From Dryomyza anilis (lineage: Eukaryota; Arthropoda; Insecta; Diptera; Dryomyzidae): a DNA stretch of 64,000 bases. The stretch is from assembly GCA_951804985.1 (NCBI GenBank), contig OX638131.1:4774001-4838000 (forward strand). Direction: 5' to 3'. How positions within the stretch are numbered: the first letter of the stretch is position 1; every line of letters starts with the position of its first letter. Below are positions 1-11,999 of this stretch, in pieces. Both the position numbers and the translations under genes were made by a program. A model generated the notes under the pieces. The model saw nothing but the letters and a program-made list of their open reading frames with translations. It was not told the origin of the DNA and ran no database searches.

Positions 1-2090
1 GGTCGATTCTGGAGCAATCAGGTTTTGAATAACGAAATGCTTTAAATGGCCGTAACTCCTAAACGGAGCGTCCTAGAGGGTCGAAAGTTGGCACTTTTTA
101 TAGGTATTGATGGCCAAATTATTTAACGCAAATTTCATATAATTCGATCAGTATAATTCGATCGATTAGCGATAGTTTGGACTTATGTTATTTAAGTCCA
201 AATTTATTTACTTATTTTGGTATTGCAATTACTGACAATATTGTCTCCCATTTTGGAATAATACAAAGTATTGTGCTTTTATGACCCTTTGGTATTTTCA
301 TTTAACTCAGATAAATGTTAAGAACTTTGGCATTAAGCTTACGTTAATTGAAATCTTAAAGTATGCCTTCGAACCGCTTTCAAAAAATTTTTCACTTGCT
401 TGCTTGCCAGTGACTCATAAATACAACAGGATATTATATTCATTTCCTTGCAAGTTGAACATATTCCAAAGGAATGAACTACATGTGACAACAGCAAAGA
501 CGAAGAGAACCTCTTAGTAACAGCTCATCATTTGTCAACGTTGTAGAAAGAGGTAGAGTAAGCGCAAAATAAGCTTTTGTGGCAAAGAACAAAAGCTGAT
601 AAAAGATCGAATGCAATTTAGCTAAAGAGTGCAGCTGGGTGGCACACAATCCTACCGATAGGTGTTACCATTCGCCCATGTATATTTTATATTTTTATAT
701 TTTTATATTTTTATATTTTTATTATTATCAAGTTTCACATTATAAATTGAATGCTCCTATTAGCAAAATTAATTAAACTTAATTTGCAGTTTTAATTGAA
801 ATTTATGATTATTACGATAAATATTTAATTCGGCCACAAATGTCGAAACCACATACGACACATCACGCATTAAGTAATCATTAAATTATATTTATTTGGC
901 ATTTACAACATTTTAAATGCGGCTCGGAATAAATTGAAAAAATACAAAAAACAAATAAAAAATAATTCAAACATTAACATTTTAGATAAATGGATTATTA
1001 TGTAAGCTGTGGCATATATTTAGGCGCATTACAAATAATCGTTAGTGGGCTTTTTAATTATGCAACAATTGCAATTATACTGTATTTTGTTGTGCGCAAA
1101 TTTTAAATTTTAAATTTCACTTTGCTATAACTCTAGGAAGAGGCTTCATCAAAAATAAAAATAAAAAACTTTATTCTGTTAGAACGGATGCCGTCCAACT
1201 GTCAAACTACGCAAAACCATCTGCAGTTTCCGTAGTTTTAACTACTGCGCTTTTGAAACAATTTTTACACAGTTCCACAGTTCCAGTTACAATTTTCAGT
1301 GGTTTTTAACACAAAGTTTGTGAAATACGCGCGAGAAAACAAAAAGTATTTTTTTCCTTTTTTTTGTACATATCAAATTTAATTCGTGTCCCTTGTTCGT
1401 TGTAGCTTCATTTATCACATGCACATTGTTTCGTCCTGCATATGCAGATCCTTATAGCACGCGAAAATCCTTTGGTTGCATGAGTTCGTCATGTGTTCCT
1501 CCTGTTACACGACATTTTGAAAATGTTGCTGTTTCTAATAATTGGCGACATGTTCGTGGAAATATGCTAAATAAAAAAAAAATAAAAAAAAACCTCGTGC
1601 AAAATGCGCATTTTATGCCCAACTTAATTCTGTGTTGCACGCGTCTATAATTTGTCGTCTGCCTTCAGCTAACGTCACGCGCTGCCAGTCACCAAATAGA
1701 TTCATTCACTTTTCGACACGTACGGCGTACGTTGTTCGTCACCGCGTTGCACCTAATTGAAAGTGGCCCACATAGCCGATAGCATCTCGGTTTACGGTCA
1801 GTACAAAACGCAGACTAGTGCAGAAATTCGATCCCGAATTGCATAAAATGCGCAACTGTTGATGAACTCATTTTGTGTCAAGTTGGGCGGGCAACATACG
1901 CAGCATGGCAACAATGACAATATTTGTCTAGCTCGGCGGTTGTTTTTATATTTTTTTTTTCGGTTGCAAAGTCAATTTCCGGTGATTGTTCGACTATGAA
2001 CGATGCCAAATTTAAGCCATGTTTGTCTGCACATTCGACAACAAAATATGGCAATGTTTTACATTTTATTAAAAATAGTTAAAATGTTAA
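1..2090. other. AT-rich intergenic DNA with no supported gene
   Basis: No open frame here has the composition or length of a gene. Bases 677-722 are a short tandem of TATATTTTTA. Bases 52-90 carry the motif CTCCTAAACGGAGCG, which recurs near 37.0 kb (reverse) and at 39.53 and 39.71 kb. Bases about 1640-1960 are GC-richer and non-repetitive, containing TCAGTACAAAACG, and could be a regulatory or untranslated segment, but I cannot assign it. Confidence 0.6.
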
Positions 2091-2094
2091 ATAC

Positions 2095-4407
2095 TCCATC
2101 ATTTCTATCATTTCAATCGTTTCAGTCATTTCAATTATTTCAATTATTTCAATAATTCAATCATTTCATTCAATCATTTCAACCATTTCAATCATTTCAT
2201 TCATTTCAATCAATTTAATCATTTCAATCATTTCCATCATTTCTATCATTTCAATCATTTCAATTATTTCAATCATTTTAATCATTTCAATCATTTCAAT
2301 CATTTCAATCATTTCAATCATTTCAATTATTTAAATTATTTCAATCATTTCAATCATTTCAATCATTTCAATCATTTCAATTAATTCAATCTTTTCAATA
2401 ATTTCAATCATTTCAATCATTTCAATCATTTCAATTAATTCAATCTTTACAATCTTTTCAATAATTTCAATCATTTCAATCATTTCAATCATTGTAATCA
2501 TTTCAATCATTTCAATTATTTCAATCATTTCAATCATTTCAATAATTTCAATAATTTCAATCATTTCAATCATTTCAATCATTTCAATCATGTCAATTAA
2601 TTCAATCTTTACAATCTTTTCAATAATTTCAATCATTTCAATCATTTCAATTAATTCAATCTTTTCAATAATTTCAATCATTTCAATCATTTCAATCATT
2701 TCAATCATTTCAATCATTTCAATCATTTCAATTATTTCAATCATTTCAATCATTTCAATTATTTCAATAATTTCAATCATTTCAATCATTGTAATCATTT
2801 CAATCATTTCAATTATTTCAATAATTTCAATCATTTCTATCATTTCAATCATTTCAATCATTTCAATCAATTTAATCATTTCAATTATTTCAATCATTTC
2901 AATCATTTCAATCATTTCATTCATTTCAATCAGTTCAATAATTTCAATCATTTCAATCATTTGAATTAATTCAATCTTTTCAATCTTTTCAATAATTTCA
3001 ATAATTTCAATAATTTCAATCATTTCAATCATTTCAATCATTTCAATCATTTCAATCATTTCAATCATTTCAATCATTTCAATCATTTCAATCATTTCAA
3101 TCATTTCAATCATTTCTATCATTTCAATCATTTCAATCATTTCAATCATTTCAATCAATTAAATCATTTCAATTATTTCAATCATTTCAATCATTTCAAT
3201 CATTTCATTCATTTCAATCAGTTCAATAATTTCAATCATTTCAATCATTTCAATCATTTCAATCAATTAAATCATTTCAATTATTTCAATCATTTCAATC
3301 ATTTCAATCATTTCATTCATTTCAATCAGTTCAATAATTTCAATCATTTCAATCATTTGAATTAATTCAATCTTTTCAATCTTTTCAATAATTTCAATAA
3401 TTTCAATAATTTCAATAATTTCAATCATTTCATTCATTTCAATCATTTCAATCATTTGAATCATTTCAACCATTTCAACCATTTCAATCATTTCAATCAT
3501 TTCAATCATTTCAATCATTTCAATCATTTCAATCATTTCAATCAGTTCAATAATTTCAATCATTTCAATCATTTGAATTAATTCAATCTTTTCAATCATT
3601 TCACTAATTTCAACAATTTCAATCATTTCAATCATTTCATTCATTTGAATCATTTCAACCATTTCAACCATTTCAATCATTTCAATCATTTCAATCATTT
3701 CAATCATTTCAATCATTTCAATCATTTCAATCATTTCAATCATTTCAATCATTTCATTCATTTCAATCAGTTCAATAATTTCAATCATTTCAATCATTTG
3801 AATTAATTCAATCTTTTCAATCTTTTCAATAATTTCAATAATTTCAATAATTTCAATAATTTCAATCATTTCAATCATTTCAATCATTTCAATCATTTCA
3901 ATCATTTCAATCATTTCAATCATTTCAATCATTTCAATCATTTCAATCATTTCAATCATTTCAATCATTTCAATCATTTCAATTATTTCAATAATATGAA
4001 TCATTTTAATCATTTCAATGATCTCACTCATTTCAGTCATTTCAATCATTTGAACCATTTCAATCATTTCAATCATTTCAATCATTTCAATCATTTCAAT
4101 CATTTCAATCATTTCAATCATTTCATTCATTTCAATCAGTTCAATAATTTCAATCATTTCAATCATTTGAATTAATTCAATCTTTTCAATCTTTTCAATA
4201 ATTTCAATAATTTCAATAATTTCAATCATTTCATTCATTTTAATCATTTCAATCATTTCAATTATTTCAATCATTTCAATCATTTCAATCATTTCAATCA
4301 TTTCTATCATTTCAATCATTTCAATCATTTCAATCAATTAAATCATTTCAATTATTTCAATCATTTCAATCATTTCAATTATTTCAATCATTTCAATCAT
4401 TTTATCA
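2095..4407. repeat. 9-bp satellite A, (ATTTCAATC)n
   Basis: About 2.3 kb of an almost unbroken 9-bp tandem, ATTTCAATC on the + strand. Variants (ATTTCAATA, AATTCAATC, ATTTCATTC, ATTTGAATC) recur as larger blocks. The block beginning TTGAATTAATTCAATC appears near 2962, 3358, 3578, 3799 and 4167, so the array has higher-order structure. Because the unit is three codons without a stop, long Met-Ile-Glu frames appear on the - strand and Ile-Ser-Ile frames on the + strand; these are not genes. Confidence 0.95.
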
Positions 4408-5905
4408 GGTTTATCAATTTTATCAATTATACAATTTTTATTAATTTTATCAATTTTTATCAGTTTTATCAATTCTATCAATTTTATCAATTTTATCAAT
4501 TTATCAATTTTATCAATTTTATCAATTTTATCAATTTTATCAATTTTATCAATTTTATTAATTTTATTAGTTTTATCAATTTTATCAATTTTATCAATTT
4601 TATCAATTTTATAAATTTTATTAATTTTATCAATTTTATCAATTTTATCAATTTTATCAATTTTATCAATTTTATCAATTTTATCAATTTTATCAATTTT
4701 ATTAATTTTATTAGTTTTATCAATTTTATCAATTTTATCAATTTTATAAATTTTATTAATATTATCAATTTTATCAATTTTATCAATTTTATCAATTTTA
4801 TCAATTTTATCAATTTTATCAATTTTATCAATTTTATCAATTTTATCAATTTTATCAATTTTATCAATTTTATCAATTTTATCAATTTTATCAATTTTAT
4901 CAATTTTATCAATTTTATCAATTTTATCAATTTTATCAATTTTATCAATTTTATCAATTTTATCAATTTTATCAATTTTATCAATTTTATCAATTTTATC
5001 AATTTTATCAATTTTATCAATTTTATCAATTTTATCAATTTTATCAATTTTATCAATTTTAATAATTTTATCAATTTTATAATTTTTATCAGTTTTATTA
5101 ATTTTATCAATTTTATCAATTTTATCAATTTTATCAATTTTATCAATTTTATCAATTTTATCAATTTTATTAATTTTATCAATTTTATCAATTTTGTCAA
5201 TTTGAACAATTTTATTAATTTTATCAATTTTATCAATTTTATCAATTTTATCAATTTTATCAATTTTATCAATTTTTATCAATTTTATCAATTTTATCAA
5301 TTTTATCAATTTTATCAATTTTATCAATTTTATCAATTTTATCAATTTTATCAATTTTATCAATTTTATCAATTTTATCAATTTTATCAATTTTATCAAT
5401 TTTATCAATTTTATCAATTTTATCAATTTTATCAATTTTATCAATTTTAATAATTTTATCAATTTTATAATTTTTATCAGTTTTATTAATTTTATCAATT
5501 TTATCAATTTTATCAATTTTATCAATTTTATCAATTTTATCAATTTTATCAATTTTATTAATTTTATCAATTTTATCAATTTTGTCAATTTGAACAATTT
5601 TATTAATTTTATCAATTTTATCAATTTTATCAATTTTGTCAATTTTATCAATTTTATCAATTTTTATCAATTTTATCAATTTTATCAATTTTATCAATTT
5701 TATCAATTTTATTAATTTTATTAATTTTATCAATTTTATCAATTTTGTCAATTTGAACAATTTTATTAATTTTATTAATTTTATTAATTTTATTAATTTT
5801 ATCAATTTTATCAATTTTATCGATTTTATCAATTTTATCAATTTTATCACTTTTATCAATTTTATCCAGTTTTATTCTATTTTATCAAATTTATTCAGTT
5901 TTTAT
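4408..5905. repeat. 9-bp satellite B, (ATTTTATCA)n
   Basis: About 1.5 kb of a second 9-bp tandem, ATTTTATCA, abutting satellite A at about 4405. It has higher-order blocks: the variant block starting AATAATTTTA recurs at 5061 and 5449 (388 bp apart), the marker GTCAATTTGAAC at 5196, 5584 and 5747, and ATTTTATTAG at 4561 and 4705 (144 bp, 16 units). Long Ile-Lys-Leu and Asp-Lys-Ile frames on the - strand come only from the repeat. Confidence 0.95.
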
Positions 5906-6260
5906 CAATTTCCAAAATAAAAATTTTGATTAATCATGGTTCTGATTAATCAATTAATATATTAATCAAAATTGTAATTAATCAATATTTTTATTTAGAC
6001 TTAATAATTAACTCTCAACGTATTTCGAGTGCCGAACATCTCAAGCAAAGTCTTTCAAAAACTGCCTCCAACGAAGCGCAAACTCTAGCCACTTCAAAAC
6101 TGGAACTCGAGAACTGGACGAGACAAGTCTAAAATGTAAGGTCATCAGTAATCGAATACCGCGCATAGTACCCGCTGCGAAAAACTAATTTTGAAAGTTT
6201 TGTCCAATAGAAAATTGTCACAAACGCCGCTCTATGCAAAGAAGGGCCTCCAACATGGGG
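5906..6260 (+). promoter_or_regulatory. Upstream region of the cuticular protein gene
   Basis: Short stretch between the satellite and the TATA box of the cuticular gene. Bases 6001-6250 are GC-richer and non-repetitive, with no open frame that looks coding. Its position makes it the probable proximal promoter. Assigned by position only. Confidence 0.35.
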
Positions 6261-6268
6261 TATAAAAG
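6261..6268 (+). promoter_or_regulatory. TATA box of the cuticular protein gene
   Basis: TATAAAAG preceded by GGGG. An initiator-like CAGTAG lies at 6294-6299, 33 bases downstream, the normal spacing for a fly core promoter, giving a predicted 5' UTR of about 170 bases before the ATG at 6465. The start site itself is inferred. Confidence 0.75.
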
Positions 6269-6464
6269 ATGACCAGAGCATGGCAATAAACAGCAGTAGA
6301 CGTTGAGCATTCTTGCAAAGTAGCTGAGTTACAATTTAAATATTGAACTTTAGGACTTACAAAAAAGGATTAATCTCAAAAATAGTGAAATTGTGACAAA
6401 ATAAGAAAAGTTTAAAAATATTCATACTTACTAAATCCGTGATTTCAAATAAACTACTATTAAA

Positions 6465-6473
6465 ATGAAACGG
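6465..6473 (+). CDS. Cuticular protein gene, coding exon 1 (Met-Lys-Arg)
   Basis: ATGAAACGG followed by the donor GTATGT. The ATG is chosen because splicing to 8073 gives an uninterrupted frame and a textbook hydrophobic signal peptide, and because it lies about 170 bases after the predicted start site. Intron 1 is 6474-8072. Confidence 0.85.
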
Positions 6474-9400
6474 GTATGTTTTAGTTAAATATTTAAAGAA
6501 TATTTAATACATATTTCTACGTTTTATTTTCTACGATATAACGCATACAAAATGCATTAATCAAAAGGCATCAGTGTCACAGTAACAAAAGCCCAACAAA
6601 CCAACCAACAAAAAAAACTCTTTAAAATTCCGTCAGTGAAATTTCACTTAATACGCCAACAAAATTGCAATATTTATGATATCCATAAAACTGTCAAATT
6701 ATTAACAACACTTCCGAATATCATTTGTAACGGTTTCGTTATCAATGCAAATCAATAGCGAACAAAAAAAGGGACAGCAATAAATATGAGGGATTTAAGT
6801 GAAACCAGAACAACATACAATGTTTATTGGTGGCAACACTGTATAACAGAAAATATTTTCAAAAAAGTTTTATACATTACCAAGTATATCACAGATAAAA
6901 TTTGTTGAATTTTTCAGTAATACTGCCGGAAAACATACGTATAAATGGAAGATTTATAGCAGCTTATCAAATTTAAAGGCAGATTACCGTCATATTTACG
7001 GGCGGGCAGAAAATGTGCAGCTTTTCATTCAAATTCCATTTTGTCTTTTTAAAAAATAAAGAAAAAAGTATTTTTCTACTGCTTTCACAAAGAAAAATAA
7101 TCGACGTAAATATAGCAAACGATATTAATTGCATTTATTAATCCATCCAGCAACAATCAATTCAATAATTAAATGAAAACAAACTAAATTATTTGCTGTA
7201 TTGACGTACACATATCATATTAGCGAACACAATTGCTTATATAACGCAAATGTTTTCATTAAATAAGTTAATATCATTTCTGGATTGATTAATTAATTAA
7301 TCCAATTAATATCGGTTGCTATATTTAAGTCGATTATTTATATCTATCTTGTCGCGAAACAAAATATCTGTCAAAGACACTGTTAAATGAAAGAGTTTGA
7401 GACGTTTAAGGAGTTTTAAAAAACTTCTAGAATTTAAAAGTCTTCGTCTGGTTAAAATTGATTCTATAGTACTTTCTAGTGTAGGGTTTCATAATTTGTG
7501 CTTAAAAAATAAAATTTTCACAGAGGTACTTAAAATTTTTACGTGTATCATTTAGTAGTTCTTGTGTATTTTTTTCCCTATCATTCCACTTAATATATTT
7601 CAATAAAAATGCAATAAAATGTATATTCTACAAGTGTAGGCTTCGCATTTAATTCCGAAAAGAATACTTGCTAAGCGGGACATGAAAATACCGTAAATTT
7701 TGACCATTATTTGATGACTGCGTCAGAATTTAATATTCCAACATGTGGCACATAAGACCCAATGGAATTCATACAACATAAAAAAGAATGTAAATACTTT
7801 GTATATCCAAAGGATACTGAGTGCTTTTTATTTTTAAATATTGAATATCAACGGCGCTCAATAAAAAATGTAACTTGTTGCCAGATGAGACATTAAAATG
7901 GTAGCTTATATAAAAAACAAAATAATCGATTAACGATTTTTGCTGCGTTTTGCGGCAAATCTGTAGCTTTAACTTTAATCTGCCATTTTTACTTAAATCA
8001 ACATTTTAAAAAATTTTAATATATAAAGTTTTTAAATATTTAATTTATCTCTCATATCTCCCATCCATTTAGCTGTGTCTTCTTTTGAGCCTGTGCACCT
8101 TGGCGACCACCATAAATGCCTCCTTTAATTTGCGCGCCTTGGATTTGTCCTTGTTGCAGCAACAGAAGTCGTCGCAGTATCAGTCACTGCAATTGCAACA
8201 ACAGCAACAACAACTGGCACAGGACACGTCATCGTCATCGTCCTCGTCATCGGATAATGGAAATGAGTTCGGCGCCACATTAACTTCATCCGAAGATTAC
8301 GATAATCATCCACAATACAGATTTTCATACGATGTGCAGGACTCGTTGACTGGCGATGAGAAGCAGCAGGAGGAGCAACGCGATGGCGATATGGTGCAAG
8401 GACAGGTGAGATATGTTATAGTCGAGGAGGACGATTTAAGTAATCGAAAAACTTATATTTCTATCGTTTCTTTTCCAAAAAAAAAAATCTTTATCAATGC
8501 ATTGTAAGGTTTTAATGTTTTCAATTTCTAAATTAAAATCTAATGGATTTTAGTTTCTTGATTAAACTATTTATTTCAATTAAAGCACTACTTTGCAGAC
8601 ACGATTTTCTTAAATTATTTGACACGACTAATCAATTTCCTATTATGATGAACCGTAATTTCTAACTATTATTCGGATAATCGATTATTGGCTTCAATTA
8701 AATTAATTTATGTAGATTAATATTGGTTTTTCTATTTCATGATAAGATAAATCGATTACTAAAACACCTAATCAATAATTTGTAATAAATAACCGATTTT
8801 TGTGCCAAAGTATTGAATTAGTAATTGTTGTGATGGTTATAAATCATAACGTTCCTGAAACTATTTATGGATTTTTTAAAAACGAAGATACGATTATTTG
8901 TGCCAATGAATTCAATTGGTTGTTCATCGATTACTTGTTCTGAACAATCGATTATTAGAACGTAGTGTTTTATTATTTGTAAAAATAAATTATTTGTAGA
9001 AATCGAATAATGACTATAATTTATTATTTGTAATAATCGATTATTTATAATAATTCAAATTTTGAAATAATCGATTATTTGTTACAAGTAATTATTTGTA
9101 ATAATCGATTATTTATAATAATTGACAATTCTCAATAATCGACAATTTGTAAAAATTATTATTTGTAATAATCGATTATTTGTAATAATCGATTAATTGT
9201 AATAATCGATTATTTGTAATAATTTATTATTTGAAATAATCGACTATTTGTAATAATCGATTAAATGTAATAATCGATTATTTGTAATAATCGATTAATT
9301 GTAATAATCGATTATTTATAATAATCGATTATTTGTAATAATCGCTCATTTGTAAAAATCGGCAATTTGTGAAATTCGATTATTTTTATAATCAATTACA

Positions 9401-11365
9401 GATTTTGTAATAATTGTAATAATAGTTTATTTGTAATAATCGATTAATTATAATAATCGCTTATTTGGAATAATCGCTTATTTGAAGCAATCGTTTATTT
9501 GTAATATTCGGCAATTTGTAATAATCGATAATTTGTAATAATCGATTATTTGTAATAATCGATTATTTGTAATAATCGATTATTTGTAATAATCGAATAT
9601 TTGTAATATTCGATTATTTGTAATAATCAATTATTTGGAATAATCGATTAATTGAAATAATTGCTTAGTTGGAATAATCGATTATTTGTAATAGTCGATT
9701 ATTAGTAATAATCGATTATTTGTAGTAATACTCGATAATTTTTAGTAATAGATTTTTTGTAATAAACGATTAATTGTATAAATCGAATATTTGTAATAAT
9801 CGATTAATTGTAATAATCGCTTTTTTTGTAATAATAAATTATTTGATGATTTTTAATAATCGATTTTTTTTGTAAAATTCGATTAATAGTAATAATCAAT
9901 TATTTTTCATAATGGATTATTTTTAAAAAAGCAATAATTTGTAAAATAGATCATTTTTCCAACGATAATTGGAAAAGATAATAGCTTTAAATTAAAATTC
10001 TATGATATTTCCAACATTTCCCTCAATTTAATCTTGTTCCAATTCCTCCAACAGTACTCCCTCGTCGAACCCGATGGCACCCGTCGCGTCGTCGACTACA
10101 CCGCCGACGACATCAACGGCTTCAATGCGATCGTCTCCAAGCAACTCGTCGACGAACGTTCGCGCTCACGCAACGCCAACTCCCGCTACAACAGCTTCGA
10201 AGCCTACCAGTCGCAGATTCAATCACAGGCTCAAGCCGAGTCCCAAGCTCAGTCCAATGCCTATGCCGAAGCTCAAGCACTAGCCGAGGCTCAGCTGCAG
10301 GCTCAAAGCAATGCCATGGCACAAGCCCAAGCTCAGGCGCAGGCACAATCGGACACACAGGCACGTCTTCAGGCCGAAGCTCAGTCACGCGCCCGAGCGC
10401 AGCAACTGTTGGAAGACTTCCAGCAACAAATTCGCCAACAACAGCTGCAAGGACGTCTGCTGCAACAGCAACAACAAAACGCCAGGACCTCTGTGACACA
10501 GAGTCAGGATCGTTTGAGCAACGAGCAGGCGCTACGTCTTTCGCAATCTCTACCCGGACAGGCTCTCGGTCATAGCGTACTCGCGTCTGTCATCTCACAT
10601 CCACCCACCATACTGACGCGTCAACCGACTGGCAATGTCTTTGCTCAGGCGCAGGATCTTGCCGCATTGCGTCAAGGATCGCGCATCACCATCGAGCGCA
10701 CATCGCATCCACAGATCGTGATTACACAACCGGCTAGCGCTACAGTGCAAGCACAAGTTATTCACTCCGCGTCGCCACTTTTATTGCAATCGCAGCTGGA
10801 GACTGCACTCCGCAGACCACTAATATCCGACAACCGGTACGGTTTGTTGCAAGGCAGAATCTCAGGAACGGAGCAACAGCTGTTGGACGGTCTGGACAGC
10901 AGTGAGACATTGCGTTTGCTGAACGGTAATCGAAATGGTAATGGAAACGGTAATGGCAACGGTAATGGAAACGGTAATGGCAACGATAACGAAAACGATG
11001 ATGAAGATGACAATGGCAACGACAATACTTATGGCACTTCAAATGGTAATGGTCGCAATGGCAACGGTAATGGTAACCGTAATGGTAATGGTCGAAATGG
11101 CAATGGTAATGGCAACGGTAATGGCAATGGCAATGGTAACGGCAATGGTAACGGCAACGGAAATCGCATCGGCAATGGAATCGGCTACAGTTATGACAGC
11201 AACAGTCTTCGCGATGACAGCCAAGAGAATCGTAATGGAAATGGCAACGGTAATGCCAATGGTAATCGTGGTAATGGCAGACTAGACTTAATTAATGGCA
11301 ACGGTAATGGCAGACGCATACAGGGCATTTTTCCCGGCAACACTTTGGGAAAATCTCAATGGTAG
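6465..11365 (+). CDS. RR-2 cuticular protein, three exons (6465..6473, 8073..8405, 10055..11365)
   Basis: Predicted 550-residue secreted structural protein that binds chitin in cuticle. Exon 1 encodes only Met-Lys-Arg and ends at a GTATGT donor. Exon 2 follows TTTAG and continues in frame to give the signal peptide [19 protein letters not shown]. After a Gln/Ser-rich stretch, residues about 82-146 form the Rebers-Riddiford domain. Exon 2 supplies [16 protein letters not shown] and RDGDMVQGQ; exon 3 supplies [18 protein letters not shown] and GFNAIV. This matches the RR-2 consensus, and the exon 2/3 junction falls inside the domain at a codon boundary. The C-terminal part is atypical: Ala/Gln-rich repeats (about 165-260), then Asn-Gly dipeptide repeats (about 400-535). 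A tiny first exon encoding the start of the signal peptide is usual for fly Cpr genes. Family assignment is firm; I cannot name the orthologue. Confidence 0.93.
6474..8072 (+). other. Intron 1 of the cuticular protein gene
   Basis: Donor GTATGT, acceptor CCATTTAG. AT-rich, with no coding or clear repeat content that I can see. Fly Cpr genes often keep regulatory sequence in this intron, but none is demonstrable here. Confidence 0.75.
8073..8405 (+). CDS. Cuticular protein gene, coding exon 2 (signal peptide and first half of the RR-2 domain)
   Basis: Encodes residues 4-114: the rest of the signal peptide, a poly-Gln and poly-Ser stretch, and the N-terminal half of the chitin-binding domain, ending at Gln-114 with donor GTGAGA. 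Reading through the donor leaves the domain unfinished, so splicing is required. Confidence 0.9.
8406..10054 (+). other. Intron 2 of the cuticular protein gene
   Basis: Donor GTGAGA; acceptor TTCCTCCAACAG. Its 3' half is taken up by the 17-bp TAATCGATTA repeat described separately. Confidence 0.85.
8930..9930. repeat. Intronic 17-bp tandem, unit TAATAATCGATTATTTG
   Basis: Degenerate array filling about 1 kb of intron 2. About twenty copies keep the exact palindrome TAATCGATTA; others vary by one or two bases. The unit contains two TAAT homeodomain half sites facing each other across CG. The array could be a simple satellite or a cluster of homeodomain or ATCGAT-binding sites; sequence alone does not decide. 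Confidence 0.85.
10055..11365 (+). CDS. Cuticular protein gene, coding exon 3 (second half of the RR-2 domain and low-complexity tail)
   Basis: Starts after the acceptor CAACAG with Tyr-Ser-Leu-Val and completes the RR-2 domain. It then encodes Gln/Ala-rich and Asn-Gly-repeat sequence before TAG at 11363. Bases 10929-11320 are a coding hexanucleotide tandem (AATGGT and AACGGC variants). Frames on other strands here are shadows of this repeat. Confidence 0.92.
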   Translation, partial: YSLVEPDGTRRVVDYTADDINGFNAIVSKQLVDERSRSRNANSRYNSFEAYQSQIQSQAQAESQAQSNAYAEAQALAEAQLQAQSNAMAQAQAQAQAQSDTQARLQAEAQSRARAQQLLEDFQQQIRQQQLQGRLLQQQQQNARTSVTQSQDRLSNEQALRLSQSLPGQALGHSVLASVISHPPTILTRQPTGNVFAQAQDLAALRQGSRITIERTSHPQIVITQPASATVQAQVIHSASPLLLQSQLETALRRPLISDNRYGLLQGRISGTEQQLLDGLDSSETLRLLNGNRNGNGNGNGNGNGNGNGNDNENDDEDDNGNDNTYGTSNGNGRNGNGNGNRNGNGRNGNGNGNGNGNGNGNGNGNGNGNRIGNGIGYSYDSNSLRDDSQENRNGNGNGNANGNRGNGRLDLINGNGNGRRIQGIFPGNTLGKSQW

Positions 11366-11970
11366 ACTGAACAAAAAGTATTTGGACTAAATGGAAACCG
11401 AGCTTATAGCGCTTTTAGAAAAATCCACCGATTCAAAAATATGGCAACAACTACAGCTACTCAAAAACAGGACTTTGATTATGCCACAACGTTTTTTAAT
11501 ACTCGTAGTAATTAAGTCACAAACTAAGTAATTAACTAACATTAAACTAACTTATATAATTAAAAAAAAAGCAGCAGCACTAAATGGGTATCTAAGGGTT
11601 AACACTACTAATACAAATATTCAATTATTTATGCATAGAAAACAGCATTCGCCAAAATAACAAAGGACAACAAAAAGAATTTAATTACTTGCTTAATTAC
11701 TAACACTAACATTGCGACAAATGCACAGACGCATTTACACAGACAACTTAGAATTGTAATTTTTAATATTTGTGTTAATTTATTGAAATGTTTGTTATTT
11801 GTTGCTATAGTAATGTTTTTTTTTTAATAATTGTTCAATACTAACATTTCTACATGTTCTCTTTAATTTTTATGTTTAGCACTAAGTTCTTATGAAAAAA
11901 AATGCATTTAAAATACACAAAAAAAACTTAAATCAAAGATTTAATAAAATCAACTATTAAAAAGCAATGC
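11366..11970 (+). terminator. 3' UTR and polyadenylation region of the cuticular protein gene
   Basis: AT-rich sequence after the stop. The first clear AATAAA is at 11943-11948 in TTAATAAAATC, so the mRNA probably ends near 11.96 kb. The cleavage site is inferred. Confidence 0.5.
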
Positions 11971-11999
11971 CAGACTTTGAATTTTATATTAGCTCATTA

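Noticed and set aside
2331..5859. Long open frames (up to 440 codons) reading Met-Ile-Glu, Ile-Lys-Leu or Asp-Lys-Ile repeats
   Set aside because: They follow from 9-bp tandem units lacking stop codons, and several frames on both strands are open at once. No promoter, no non-repetitive part.
10074..11285. Several 60-125-codon frames overlapping cuticular exon 3
   Set aside because: Shadows of the Gln/Ala and Asn-Gly coding repeats; the true frame is fixed by the RR-2 domain.
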